Shown piece after piece: positions 9,263 through 17,236 of a stretch of DNA of 64,000 nt (position 1 is its first letter; each line of letters starts with the position of its first letter). The DNA is from Paenibacillus urinalis (GTDB lineage Bacteria; Bacillota; Bacilli; Paenibacillales; Paenibacillaceae): assembly GCF_028747985.1 (NCBI RefSeq), contig NZ_CP118108.1, positions 1,741,501-1,805,500 on the forward strand. Direction: 5' to 3'. The position numbers and the translations under genes were made by a program. Under the pieces are notes generated by a model. That model was not told where the DNA came from. It saw only the letters and a list, made by a program, of their open reading frames with translations, and did no database searches.

Positions 9263-10636
9263 TTAAGAACTTTCCTTCTTCCGGAATTTGCTCAGATACA
9301 TGCAGTGCGCCAGGATATGCTCCACCGAAGCTTTCCCTTCTGTGCGGAGGGAAGGGTGACGAAAAATGGATCTGCCCGGTTTGGCGTTCGCTTCGAACAT
9401 CCATACTTGTGCCTCCTGATCAATACCGAGATCAAAACCGATTTCACCGAGAAGATGTTTATGATGAAACTCGATAGCCTCAGCTAATTTAATCGCTGTG
9501 TTCTTAGATTTCTGCAGGATTTCTTGCGCTCGGTCACCAAAGGTTTTGCTGAGAGCGTGTTCTGGTGTCATAAGGGAGCCGCCGTTCTTAATGTGAGTAG
9601 TAATGGAGCCCTTTCCGGCTTTTTTGGCACCGATCCCGACAACAACCCACTCGTTATTCCCGTTCTTATGCATATGAAAACGAAAATCTATAGGGCAGCC
9701 ATCGATCTCAATCAACCGAATCCCTTGCTGGACAACGTAATCCTTCGTTCTCGATCCAAGTCTGGCTTGAAGCATGGTTGCAAGCTTCTTGAACGAAGTA
9801 AATCGGAGAAGTACATTGCCGCCTGGCTTTCTGAACCTGGCATAATAACCTTTCTTGGGCAAGTAGGTCAGACGAAAAATACCTTGACCGAGACTTCCTG
9901 CGGAAGGCTTATAATATACAAATTGATGACGGTCCAGCATTTCCTTGATCTTTTCCATGCTTGGATTCATGTGTGACTCCGGTACATAGCTGTTAACTGT
10001 CTGATCATTCTCCAGCAATCGATAGATATCGGATTTGTTAAAGAAGCTCCAGTTGAAAAAAGGAATGTTCTTTCGCTCAAAGCGGTCACGAAGCTGGTTG
10101 GTCGATTGCGAGAAGTCGGATCTTCTGCTCGGCAGCCTGTTATATACGACGTCTGGAAGCGGCACGTATTTTCTAGAGAATCCACCACTGCTGTTCAGAA
10201 AATAGCCGTAGACCCTCTCATTTCCCCAATCAATATCTTTCGGAGTAAATCCGAATGTATAAGAATCCTGATTACCTTGTTTAAGCAATTGTTTCACAAA
10301 TCCGGTTCGTGAGCCGAACGGTTGTGATGCAGAAGTCGGACCGTCAGACAGAATACCGATCAGCGGACCGAGCTGAACTTCATCTCCCTCGACTCCTTTG
10401 ATAAGAATATTGCCTGGATTTGGAATTTGAATTGCGTTGCGGACGCTGCTTGACAGATAGATGTGTTTTCCGGATTTTTTAAGTGGTTTGAGATGGACAT
10501 TGATACGCTGTTTGCCAAGCCGGACATGAACTGTTTTTTTACCGGATAGCTGGAAGTTATTCATTAATGCATTGGATATATAGATGACCTTCTCCGGCCT
10601 TTTTGTAAAGTGCACATTACACAAAGTCAGACTCAT
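9263..10636 (-). CDS. YheC/YheD family protein (3), long form
   Basis: This 457-residue long-form paralogue carries an extra N-terminal domain of about 95 residues before the ATP-grasp region. That domain contains two similar halves (IYISNALMNNFQL... and IYLSSSVRNAIQI...), which suggests an internal duplication. The ATP-grasp part includes YYKPSAGSLGQGIFRL, DFRFHMHKNG and the C-terminal GFDLGIDQEA and FEANAKPG. AGGAGG nine bases upstream fixes the ATG at 10636. Its stop codon touches the probable TTG start of the next gene, so translation of the two is likely coupled. Confidence 0.87.
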   Translation of the reverse strand: MSLTLCNVHFTKRPEKVIYISNALMNNFQLSGKKTVHVRLGKQRINVHLKPLKKSGKHIYLSSSVRNAIQIPNPGNILIKGVEGDEVQLGPLIGILSDGPTSASQPFGSRTGFVKQLLKQGNQDSYTFGFTPKDIDWGNERVYGYFLNSSGGFSRKYVPLPDVVYNRLPSRRSDFSQSTNQLRDRFERKNIPFFNWSFFNKSDIYRLLENDQTVNSYVPESHMNPSMEKIKEMLDRHQFVYYKPSAGSLGQGIFRLTYLPKKGYYARFRKPGGNVLLRFTSFKKLATMLQARLGSRTKDYVVQQGIRLIEIDGCPIDFRFHMHKNGNNEWVVVGIGAKKAGKGSITTHIKNGGSLMTPEHALSKTFGDRAQEILQKSKNTAIKLAEAIEFHHKHLLGEIGFDLGIDQEAQVWMFEANAKPGRSIFRHPSLRTEGKASVEHILAHCMYLSKFRKKESS

Positions 10637-10752
10637 TGATTTTATCCTCCTATCCTGAAACGCTGCTGATCTTGAGCTTAGCTGTCTCGTCTCAGGCCAG
10701 CTGTGCTGGATGTATTCGGCTATTTTAGTGTGCTTATTCGTTTTGCTTGACG

Positions 10753-11853
10753 TTATTGGGTACGAAGCAGTAAATAACGGGCATATTCAAGAGGCCGGTT
10801 GTAAGCAAGACTCGCGCTTTCCACATCACCTGCGAGCAGAAAGGAAGAGCGGCCCGGCTTGGAATTCACTTCAATAATCCACAGCTTCCCATCACGGTCG
10901 ATCCCATAATCGATACCAAGCTCGCTTAAACGACCAAACCTTCCTTCTAGTACCACGGGGATGATAGCGGAGAGCTCAGCCGCTTTGTTCATAATGAGAT
11001 CGGCTTGATCCTTGCCGTATTCCGTTTCCAGAAAGGAGCGGCAGTCCACAGCTGTTCCGCCTCCGTGAAGATTAGAAGTAAGACTGCCATGACCGCCTTC
11101 ACGAATCGCTTGACCGCTTAAGCTCCATTTCCCCCTGCCATTTTTCTGAACGAGAACACGCAGATCAAATGGTTTTTCCTCGTGATTCATGAGTGAGAGA
11201 AATGGCTGAATGATAAATGTTCGAGTGGAAAGGATGCGATGGAGCTGGCTGAGTCCAAGTTCATGATTGGTGAAACGCTTGTTGAACATGTGGTTGGAGC
11301 GATTGCGTCCCTGAATGATAAGCTTGCCATTCTCAGGCTGCCTGCGAACGAGAACGGTTCTTTTGCCGTGTGTTCCTGCCTGCGGCTTCAAGAATACACC
11401 TTGAGGATGCCGTACCAGCCATTGCTTCAGCTGTTCTACATTCGTGTAGATGGCTGTTTCGGGCAAATGCTCTCTCAGCACAGCGTTTAGACGAAGGGAG
11501 TTATAAACATGCCACTTACCCGGTAGTCCCCGGGATAAATATCTGACCTTGTGTGAAGTTGATTTCGCAGCCTTATTTATTCTTCGTCTGAATATGCCGG
11601 GTACAGGTGACAGGCATCGATCATAGATCAGATCGGGCTGTTCTACCGGAAGCTGGGTCCAGGTGCCCTTAATATATTGATAACCTAGATAATTACCATT
11701 TGGCTCTGAGCTTCTGGGGGTGAGCACAACGACATTCATTCCAAAGTTTACTCCTTCTTGACAGAGCCGCCTGCAGAAATATTCATCGGCAAATGGGGGT
11801 GTTCCCTTCCGTTCATTCACGAGCACACCGAGCGTACCAAGCGGCTTTTTCAT
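10753..11853 (-). CDS. YheC/YheD family protein (4), short form
   Basis: This short-form paralogue of 366 residues begins MKKPLGTLGVL. The chosen ATG at 11853 has AAAGGAGGA upstream; the longer frame reaching 12132 only overlaps the preceding gene in another frame. Family motifs seen are FLKPQAGTHGKRTVLV, DLRVLVQKNG, GGHGSLTSNLHGGGT and the C-terminal ELGIDYGIDRDG and IEVNSKPGR. A gap of 116 bases separates it from gene 3, with no clear promoter recognised. Confidence 0.86.
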   Translation of the reverse strand: MKKPLGTLGVLVNERKGTPPFADEYFCRRLCQEGVNFGMNVVVLTPRSSEPNGNYLGYQYIKGTWTQLPVEQPDLIYDRCLSPVPGIFRRRINKAAKSTSHKVRYLSRGLPGKWHVYNSLRLNAVLREHLPETAIYTNVEQLKQWLVRHPQGVFLKPQAGTHGKRTVLVRRQPENGKLIIQGRNRSNHMFNKRFTNHELGLSQLHRILSTRTFIIQPFLSLMNHEEKPFDLRVLVQKNGRGKWSLSGQAIREGGHGSLTSNLHGGGTAVDCRSFLETEYGKDQADLIMNKAAELSAIIPVVLEGRFGRLSELGIDYGIDRDGKLWIIEVNSKPGRSSFLLAGDVESASLAYNRPLEYARYLLLRTQ

Positions 11854-11878
11854 GGATCTGATTCCTCCTTTCCAGTTG

Positions 11879-13246
11879 TTAGAATCCGGCGAGGTAAGCG
11901 GAATAATCGAGCATAGTAATGACAGATGGCCGGATCTTATTGTCAGTAAGCGGTGTGTTGTCATTCTTGGAGGGCTTCGAATTGACCTCAATGAGCCAGA
12001 CCTTACCCGAGTAATCCATCGCAAGATCAATTCCCAGTTCTCCAAAATGCGCTGGAATGGTCGCGTCGATCCCTTCTGCAATACTAAGCGCTGCCTTATG
12101 CAGAGAGACATAAGCATTTTTTTTGGCATCACTGGATAATAAGCTCTTGTTTACGGCTTCTCTTACCGTGCTGAGTGAGCCGCCTCTGGCGAGGTTGGAT
12201 ACAAAATGGCTGCCGCCGGCAATGCGGGCGACAATGGAGGTTACCTTCCATTTCCCTGCACGATTTTTCTGTACCAATGCTCTGAAATCGACCGGTTTTT
12301 TGCCGATATCAATGAGATGCAGTCCTTGTTGGATCTGGTATTTGGTTGTCTTCATCTTCCCAGACAATCCTGCAAATAATTTGGTGAGGCTGGAGTATAC
12401 CTGCTTTTGGACACCGCCAAGCTGAGTGGAAAGGGTCATATAGGTTCCATCAGACTGTCTGGATATACGTATGATTCCTTTGCCCAGGCTGCCTCGAACG
12501 GGCTTGAGAAATATAACCGGATACGTTTGACACATCGTTTTGAGCACAGTAAAGGACTTGAGGGAGTGTGATTCAGGTAAGTACCTTCTTAGACTGCTCT
12601 CCGATTTCAACGCCTCGAACACTTCATTCTTGTCGAGAAACTTCTCATTATACGTCACGGTTCCGTATCGCGATTTTACTTCCTTTACAAAATGCTGTAC
12701 GCTAGGTTTGTTCTCAAGCTTGCGTGAAGTCAGTCGATTGTTGACGACATCTGCAATAGGCATCACTCTTTTTTTCCATCCTTCGTCATACACCCAGCCT
12801 TCGATTTGCCCGGTAACTGAATCGACATGGTCTGGTGTAATAAAGTACACGTATGCTCCCCGTTTCTGACAGGCCCTCACCAGTTCGCTGCAAAACATCG
12901 TGATAGAGCCGAAAGGCCGATCAAGCTTATCAGGATGATCGCGACTGATCAGGACGCTGATGAGGGGACCGATACGGAGTGTCCGGCTGCTATCGAAATA
13001 ACGGATCTTCAGAACCGTACGAGAAGTGAGACCACATCGCTCGGCTAGTATGGGACTCACTCGCATGCCTTCAAACTTGGGTACGGAAATAATGGTAACT
13101 TCTTGCTTAAAGCTTCCGAATGCAAGCTGGAGCGGACGTCCGGCAGGAATTTTCCAAAACTTTAGAAATTTCTCACCGATCATCACGACGTCATCCTGCA
13201 GGATGCCTGATCCGCTGATGTGGATCGTTATTTTTTTTTGGGACAT
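11879..13246 (-). CDS. YheC/YheD family protein (5), long form, operon head
   Basis: This first gene of the minus-strand YheC/YheD run encodes 455 residues. Like gene 3 it has an N-terminal extension of about 100 residues ending in RIGPLISVLIS, then the ATP-grasp region (FLKPVRGSLGKGIIRI, DFRALVQKN, ELGIDLAMDYSG, IEVNSKPSK). ATG 13246 has AAGGAG seven bases before it, which favours it over the frame start at 13270. A sigma-K-like promoter lies about 80 bases upstream. The neighbouring yheA gene fits the B. subtilis yheA-yheD neighbourhood. Confidence 0.87.
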   Translation of the reverse strand: MSQKKITIHISGSGILQDDVVMIGEKFLKFWKIPAGRPLQLAFGSFKQEVTIISVPKFEGMRVSPILAERCGLTSRTVLKIRYFDSSRTLRIGPLISVLISRDHPDKLDRPFGSITMFCSELVRACQKRGAYVYFITPDHVDSVTGQIEGWVYDEGWKKRVMPIADVVNNRLTSRKLENKPSVQHFVKEVKSRYGTVTYNEKFLDKNEVFEALKSESSLRRYLPESHSLKSFTVLKTMCQTYPVIFLKPVRGSLGKGIIRISRQSDGTYMTLSTQLGGVQKQVYSSLTKLFAGLSGKMKTTKYQIQQGLHLIDIGKKPVDFRALVQKNRAGKWKVTSIVARIAGGSHFVSNLARGGSLSTVREAVNKSLLSSDAKKNAYVSLHKAALSIAEGIDATIPAHFGELGIDLAMDYSGKVWLIEVNSKPSKNDNTPLTDNKIRPSVITMLDYSAYLAGF

Positions 13247-13326
13247 CGTGGATCTCCTTCCAGGGGGCAAACATGATGTCAGTCGTTTTTGGATGTAAGC
13301 TGAGTATGAGAAAGTGCATGTGATTC

Positions 13327-13353
13327 ATCATATGAGGACATATATCCCTTGGT
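13327..13353 (-). promoter_or_regulatory. Candidate sigma-K-type promoter of YheC/YheD operon
   Basis: On the minus strand an AC dinucleotide (13353-13352), a 17-base spacer and CATATGAT (13334-13327) fit the loose sigma-K pattern AC-N16/17-CATAnnnT. The position suits late mother-cell expression of coat-associated genes. The motif is short and could occur by chance. Confidence 0.3.
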
Positions 13354-13463
13354 GATTGACCATTTTTTGCAAAACTTGATTTAATTTTAGGTTGTTGTAC
13401 GAAAACATGAGGGATGGAAGTAAATGTACAGCAGCACTTTATCGACAGAGAGGAAAATGAATA

Positions 13464-13811
13464 ATGAACGTTTATGACAAAGCACACGATTTGGCCGCAG
13501 CACTTAAAGACAGCGAAGAAGTGAAGGAAATCTCACAGGCGATGAAGCTTGTTGCCGCAGATCCGGATTCGCAGCGTATGCTGGATGAGTTTCGGGTTCG
13601 TCAGAATGAGCTCCAGCAGCGGATGATGACAGGCGACATGCCTTCTCAAGAGGAAATGGAAACGATGGAAAAATCCTTTGAGGTGCTAAGTCTGAATTTG
13701 AATATTCGGAGACTGTTTGAGGCAGAACGCCGCCTTAGCGTCATTATTGAAGATGTCAACAAAATCATTATGGAAAGTCTGCAGCATCTGTACGGCGGCG
13801 AACTGAAATAA
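13464..13811 (+). CDS. yheA: YlbF/YmcA family protein, YheA-like
   Basis: This 115-residue, helix-rich protein belongs to the YlbF/YmcA (UPF0342) family and resembles B. subtilis YheA in length and in the VYDKAHDLAAALKDSEE start and EAERRLSVIIEDVNKII end. Family members YlbF, YmcA and YaaT act in RNA processing and biofilm/sporulation control, but YheA itself has no assigned role. AGAGAGGAAAATG precedes the ATG. It is divergent from the YheC/YheD genes. Confidence 0.85.
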   Translation: MNVYDKAHDLAAALKDSEEVKEISQAMKLVAADPDSQRMLDEFRVRQNELQQRMMTGDMPSQEEMETMEKSFEVLSLNLNIRRLFEAERRLSVIIEDVNKIIMESLQHLYGGELK

Positions 13812-13911
13812 TAATTGCGGACTCTTTCTCTAAATTGATTCACATAATCTCATTTTTCCGTTCATAGAATAGATATATAGATTCTAAGGAATAAATGAGG
13901 AGCTGAATGAA

Positions 13912-14235
13912 ATGAGAGGAAAGGGTATGAAGTTTGCGAAGTGGAAGCACACGCTGTATATGCTTGTTGCGGGTGGTATGCTGGTTTTTGCATTACCGAA
14001 GCTTTCATTTACAGGCTGGAGCGCAGGATTCAGCATGGCCTGGCTGTTCTTTACACTGCTAGTCATCGGTGCAAACCTGCACTTTATATTGGGCGTTGAT
14101 GAAGAGAAGAAGCAGACGCTTGACCGTGTCCGCAAAGCGAAGCTGCGTCAGTGGGAGCTTAAATGGACGGATAATACGGAACAGGGAAACAAAGTGAAAA
14201 TTGTGCCGGCGCAGGCCAAAGAGCATTCACAGTAA
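13912..14235 (+). CDS. Small two-helix membrane protein
   Basis: The 107-residue product has two hydrophobic segments (about residues 12-29 and 40-61) and a charged C-terminal tail (EEKKQTLDRVRKAKLRQWELKW). I do not recognise the family. GAGGAG nine bases upstream supports the ATG at 13912; a second ATG at 13927 also has a Shine-Dalgarno-like sequence. The gene is followed by its own terminator, so it is probably a single-gene unit. Confidence 0.7.
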   Translation: MRGKGMKFAKWKHTLYMLVAGGMLVFALPKLSFTGWSAGFSMAWLFFTLLVIGANLHFILGVDEEKKQTLDRVRKAKLRQWELKWTDNTEQGNKVKIVPAQAKEHSQ

Positions 14236-14243
14236 TGCTTGCA

Positions 14244-14294
14244 GGGTTGTCTCCTACAGTGTAGCTGCTGTTATGGAGTCAACCCTTTTTATTT
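14244..14294 (+). terminator. Intrinsic terminator
   Basis: GGGTTG-T-CTCC pairs with GGAG-T-CAACCC, followed by TTTTTATTT. It closes the unit of the small membrane protein gene. Confidence 0.7.
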
Positions 14295-14490
14295 AACGGA
14301 TGCACCTTCATGTAATGAGGGATGCAATTCTTTTTACCGTTCTAAGGTGAGATGTCCCCCTTATTAATGCTATAATCGGAAATAACTATATTTTTGGTTT
14401 CAGCAGCTAAGAGTCACATGAACTGATTTTAATGCAAAATATTTGATTAAACTAATTGTAAAATGTTTTATCGTCCGAGGGGTGTCGAGT

Positions 14491-15828
14491 TTGGAAGGAT
14501 TTGAAGAAGAAACAGTAACGAAGCATGTGCAGCTCCTTCAATACATAGAGCAGTTAAAGATCGGTTCGAAGATATCGGTTCGAGGGCTTGCTAGAGAAAT
14601 GGGAGTCAGTGAAGGGACTGCTTACCGTGCTGTCAAAGAAGCAGAAAATGCAGGAATTGTCGTTACCAAAGAACGGATTGGTACAGTACGTGTAGAGAAA
14701 AGGCTGCGAGGAGCCTCGGAACAGCTCACTTTCGGGGATGTAGTCGAGATTGTGGGCGGACATGTCCTTGGTGGTAATGAAGGGCTGGGCAAACCTTTGT
14801 ATAAATACGTCATTGGAGCTATGAAAGAAGAAGCCATGGCCAAGTACATCGATGCAGGCAGCCTGCTTATCGTTGGTAATAGAGATAATGCGCATAGTCT
14901 TGCGTTAAATCAAGGGGCAGGCGTGCTTATTACTGGAGGCTTCGGTACTGATCCAGAAGTGGTGGGTCTTGCGGACAAGCTGAGCTTACCGATTATCTCT
15001 TCTAAGCACGACACATTTACTGTGGCATCCATGATTAACAGAGCGATATTTGACCGATTGATTAAGAAGAAGATTATGCTGGTAGAAGATATTGTCGGTG
15101 AAAAGCCCAAAACCTACTATTTGAAATTGAGTAGTACAGTGGCGGATTTCAGCCGTCTGGTGCTCGAAACGGGAGAGCTGCGTTTTCCGGTAATTGATGA
15201 ATGGAATCGGGTAATCGGGATTATAAGCCGCAAGGATGTCGTAGATCTCCCTGAACATCAAAGTATTGACAAAAGCGTTGTGCGCAAGCCTGTCACGGCA
15301 ACACTTAAGACCTCACTCGCATCTGCCGCACAGATTATGGCCTGGGAAGGTATCGATTATTTACCGATCGTTGACCGGAATCGTAAGCTGATTACTTCTG
15401 TTAAGCGCACAGAAGTGTTGAGTGCGATGCGGGACACCCAGAAGCAGCCTCAGCTTGGAGAAACCTTCGATCATTTGATATGGAATGGGTTCGTTGAAGA
15501 GAGAGGAGAGCAGGGAGAGATCAAGTACAATGGTGTAATCATTCCTCAGATGGCGACAGACTTAGGCACGATTTCCGAAGGGGTGCTTATTCATCTCATG
15601 ACGCAGGCCGGACATCGAATTGCGCGTGAGATTACCGGAAATGACCATATGCTGGAGAATTTTTCGACCTATTTTGTGCGTCCTCTGCAAATTGAAGATA
15701 AAGTGACGATATCTCCAAGTGTAATGGAGCTCAGCAGACGCAATTGCAAGCTGGATATTGACCTGGTCCGAGACGGGCAGCTGATATGTAAAGCGATCAT
15801 GACCCTGCAATCCATCGATCTATCCTAG
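14491..15828 (+). CDS. ytoI: YtoI: HTH, DRTGG, CBS and hotdog protein
   Basis: The 445-residue product has the multidomain layout of YtoI. An N-terminal winged HTH (about residues 15-65, SVRGLAREMGVSEGTAYRAV) is followed by a DRTGG domain, two CBS repeats (including RFPVIDEWNRVIGIISRKDV), and a C-terminal hotdog/thioesterase-like domain (GVLIHLMTQAGHRIA). The domains suggest ligand-sensing regulation, but the ligand and targets are unknown. TTG 14491 is preferred because GAGGGGTG lies seven bases upstream; the frame is open back to 14443. It converges on ytpI across a shared terminator. Confidence 0.86.
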   Translation: MEGFEEETVTKHVQLLQYIEQLKIGSKISVRGLAREMGVSEGTAYRAVKEAENAGIVVTKERIGTVRVEKRLRGASEQLTFGDVVEIVGGHVLGGNEGLGKPLYKYVIGAMKEEAMAKYIDAGSLLIVGNRDNAHSLALNQGAGVLITGGFGTDPEVVGLADKLSLPIISSKHDTFTVASMINRAIFDRLIKKKIMLVEDIVGEKPKTYYLKLSSTVADFSRLVLETGELRFPVIDEWNRVIGIISRKDVVDLPEHQSIDKSVVRKPVTATLKTSLASAAQIMAWEGIDYLPIVDRNRKLITSVKRTEVLSAMRDTQKQPQLGETFDHLIWNGFVEERGEQGEIKYNGVIIPQMATDLGTISEGVLIHLMTQAGHRIAREITGNDHMLENFSTYFVRPLQIEDKVTISPSVMELSRRNCKLDIDLVRDGQLICKAIMTLQSIDLS

Positions 15829-15846
15829 ATATTAATGATTCATCAG

Positions 15847-15881
15847 AAAAGTCTCCCTATAAAGGAGACTTTTCGTTTTTT
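15847..15881. terminator. Bidirectional terminator, ytoI/ytpI
   Basis: AAAAGTCTCC pairs with GGAGACTTTT and is followed by CGTTTTTT. The ytpI stop codon lies in the loop. Confidence 0.8.
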
Positions 15882-16168
15882 ATCTGGGAGTAATGAATGC
15901 GATTGCGAATTCCTGCAAACAGATTGAAGGCACCCAGCACCAGGAACAATCCCTCAACAACGACGGCAACCGTAGAACCGCTGAACATAAACATCTGTAT
16001 AAGGGCCAGAACAATCAGCATGATTCCCATCCATATGCTTGTCATTGCCTGGTAGAGACCTCGCTTCAGCGCATCACTGGCTCTGCGTCCACGAATACTT
16101 GTGAAGGCTGCGCAGACGGTAGAGAGGATGAACAGCGCAAACAGTAAATAACGAATGACATCCAGCAT
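15857..16168 (-). CDS. ytpI: YtpI-like membrane protein
   Basis: This 103-residue protein has three hydrophobic segments (about residues 4-22, 44-66 and 72-88) and matches the YtpI family in size and position next to ytoI. Its function is unknown. In B. subtilis nrnA (ytqI) lies between ytpI and the ytrHI genes, as far as I recall; it is absent here. The upstream spacer to the next minus-strand gene is only about 70 bases. Confidence 0.75.
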   Translation of the reverse strand: MLDVIRYLLFALFILSTVCAAFTSIRGRRASDALKRGLYQAMTSIWMGIMLIVLALIQMFMFSGSTVAVVVEGLFLVLGAFNLFAGIRNRIHYSQIKNEKSPL

Positions 16169-16238
16169 AGAAAGAAGGACAGCTCCTTTATGTTACATAA
16201 ATATGGAATTATCACTTATTGTAACATGTTTAGCTCAT

Positions 16239-16721
16239 TTATGGTGCAGCTGAAATATCAACCCATACCTGAAGAACGCCTTCCATTACGAGCATGGTTG
16301 TAATCTTGACAGTGTAAGGATGTCCTCGGACGTTATACGTTTTCTTGTTCAGCATAATGCGTGTCATTTTACTGTATTCATCGATATTATAAACATCTCT
16401 TCCCCGGAGCACCTCAAGCTCATCAGTAAGCAGTTGAATGATCTCCTTCACGTACACAGAATCAGGAGCCTTCTCGGACTCCTCAGCACGAATATTGATT
16501 TCCTTAATCACGGTCTGTCTCTTACTATATTTCTTCAAAGAATTAATATCATCAATATATTGCTCTTCCTGAATCTTGAGATCTTTATTCTCAATCCATA
16601 ATTTATTGTAGCTGGCATGAAAAATCGCATTATAGACGATGCTCCCTACAATCATTCCGAGGACAAATACACCAGACAGCTGTATAAAGGGCCGGAAGCG
16701 GCGATACTCGGGTACACGCAT
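16239..16721 (-). CDS. ytrI: Sporulation membrane protein YtrI
   Basis: This 160-residue protein has a single N-terminal membrane segment (about residues 14-31), then a coiled-coil-like charged region (LKIQEEQYIDDINSLKKYSKRQ) and a small C-terminal domain. Size, layout and its place directly after ytrH match B. subtilis YtrI, which is needed for efficient sporulation under mother-cell control. GGAGGA precedes the ATG. It is probably co-transcribed with ytrH, 19 bases upstream. Confidence 0.8.
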   Translation of the reverse strand: MRVPEYRRFRPFIQLSGVFVLGMIVGSIVYNAIFHASYNKLWIENKDLKIQEEQYIDDINSLKKYSKRQTVIKEINIRAEESEKAPDSVYVKEIIQLLTDELEVLRGRDVYNIDEYSKMTRIMLNKKTYNVRGHPYTVKITTMLVMEGVLQVWVDISAAP

Positions 16722-16740
16722 AAGCTGACTTCCTCCTTAC

Positions 16741-17064
16741 TTAATTCCGGATGGTACACACCCATTTAACCAGCTCAGTTCCCATATGTGCTCCAAGAAA
16801 GGCGAATATAATATAAAGGATCTGTTTAATGGCAGGTGACAGATTCCCATCCAGCATATTGCTTTCTATGACCCGCATGGGGTCAATCGTGCCTCCTACA
16901 GCTGCAGCAAGAGCCCAGATTTTAATGCGGCCGGCAACCTCCAGCATCGTTTGTGTAGGCGGCTGCATGGACATTACGGCCCCAATCCCGCCAAGCATGG
17001 ACCCACCGAGAACGATGCCGAAAGCGATAAAGAAATCTAGGATTACTTTGGACATGAAAGTCAT
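16741..17064 (-). CDS. ytrH: Sporulation membrane protein YtrH
   Basis: The 107-residue product has glycine-rich hydrophobic helices at both ends (IAFGIVLGGSMLGGIGAV and ILYIIFAFLGAHMGTEL) and the conserved AVGGTIDPMRVIE middle, as in YtrH. The product is a mother-cell sporulation membrane protein. AAAGGTG upstream supports ATG 17064, though ATG 17055 is also possible. It is divergent from dnaE and leads the ytrH-ytrI pair. Confidence 0.85.
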   Translation of the reverse strand: MTFMSKVILDFFIAFGIVLGGSMLGGIGAVMSMQPPTQTMLEVAGRIKIWALAAAVGGTIDPMRVIESNMLDGNLSPAIKQILYIIFAFLGAHMGTELVKWVCTIRN

Positions 17065-17236
17065 TGTTCACTACACACCTTTCTTAAATAGCACTTTTAG
17101 CAAGCTGTTCTTCTAAGTGAGATATGCAGAGTCGTCCGGCTTGTACTCTATTCTATGGGCGGAGCCTTGTCTGATATGATAAAATAGTAAAGATAAAATA
17201 CGTAAATTTGAGAATGTAGAGAGGAAGAATGGAAGC

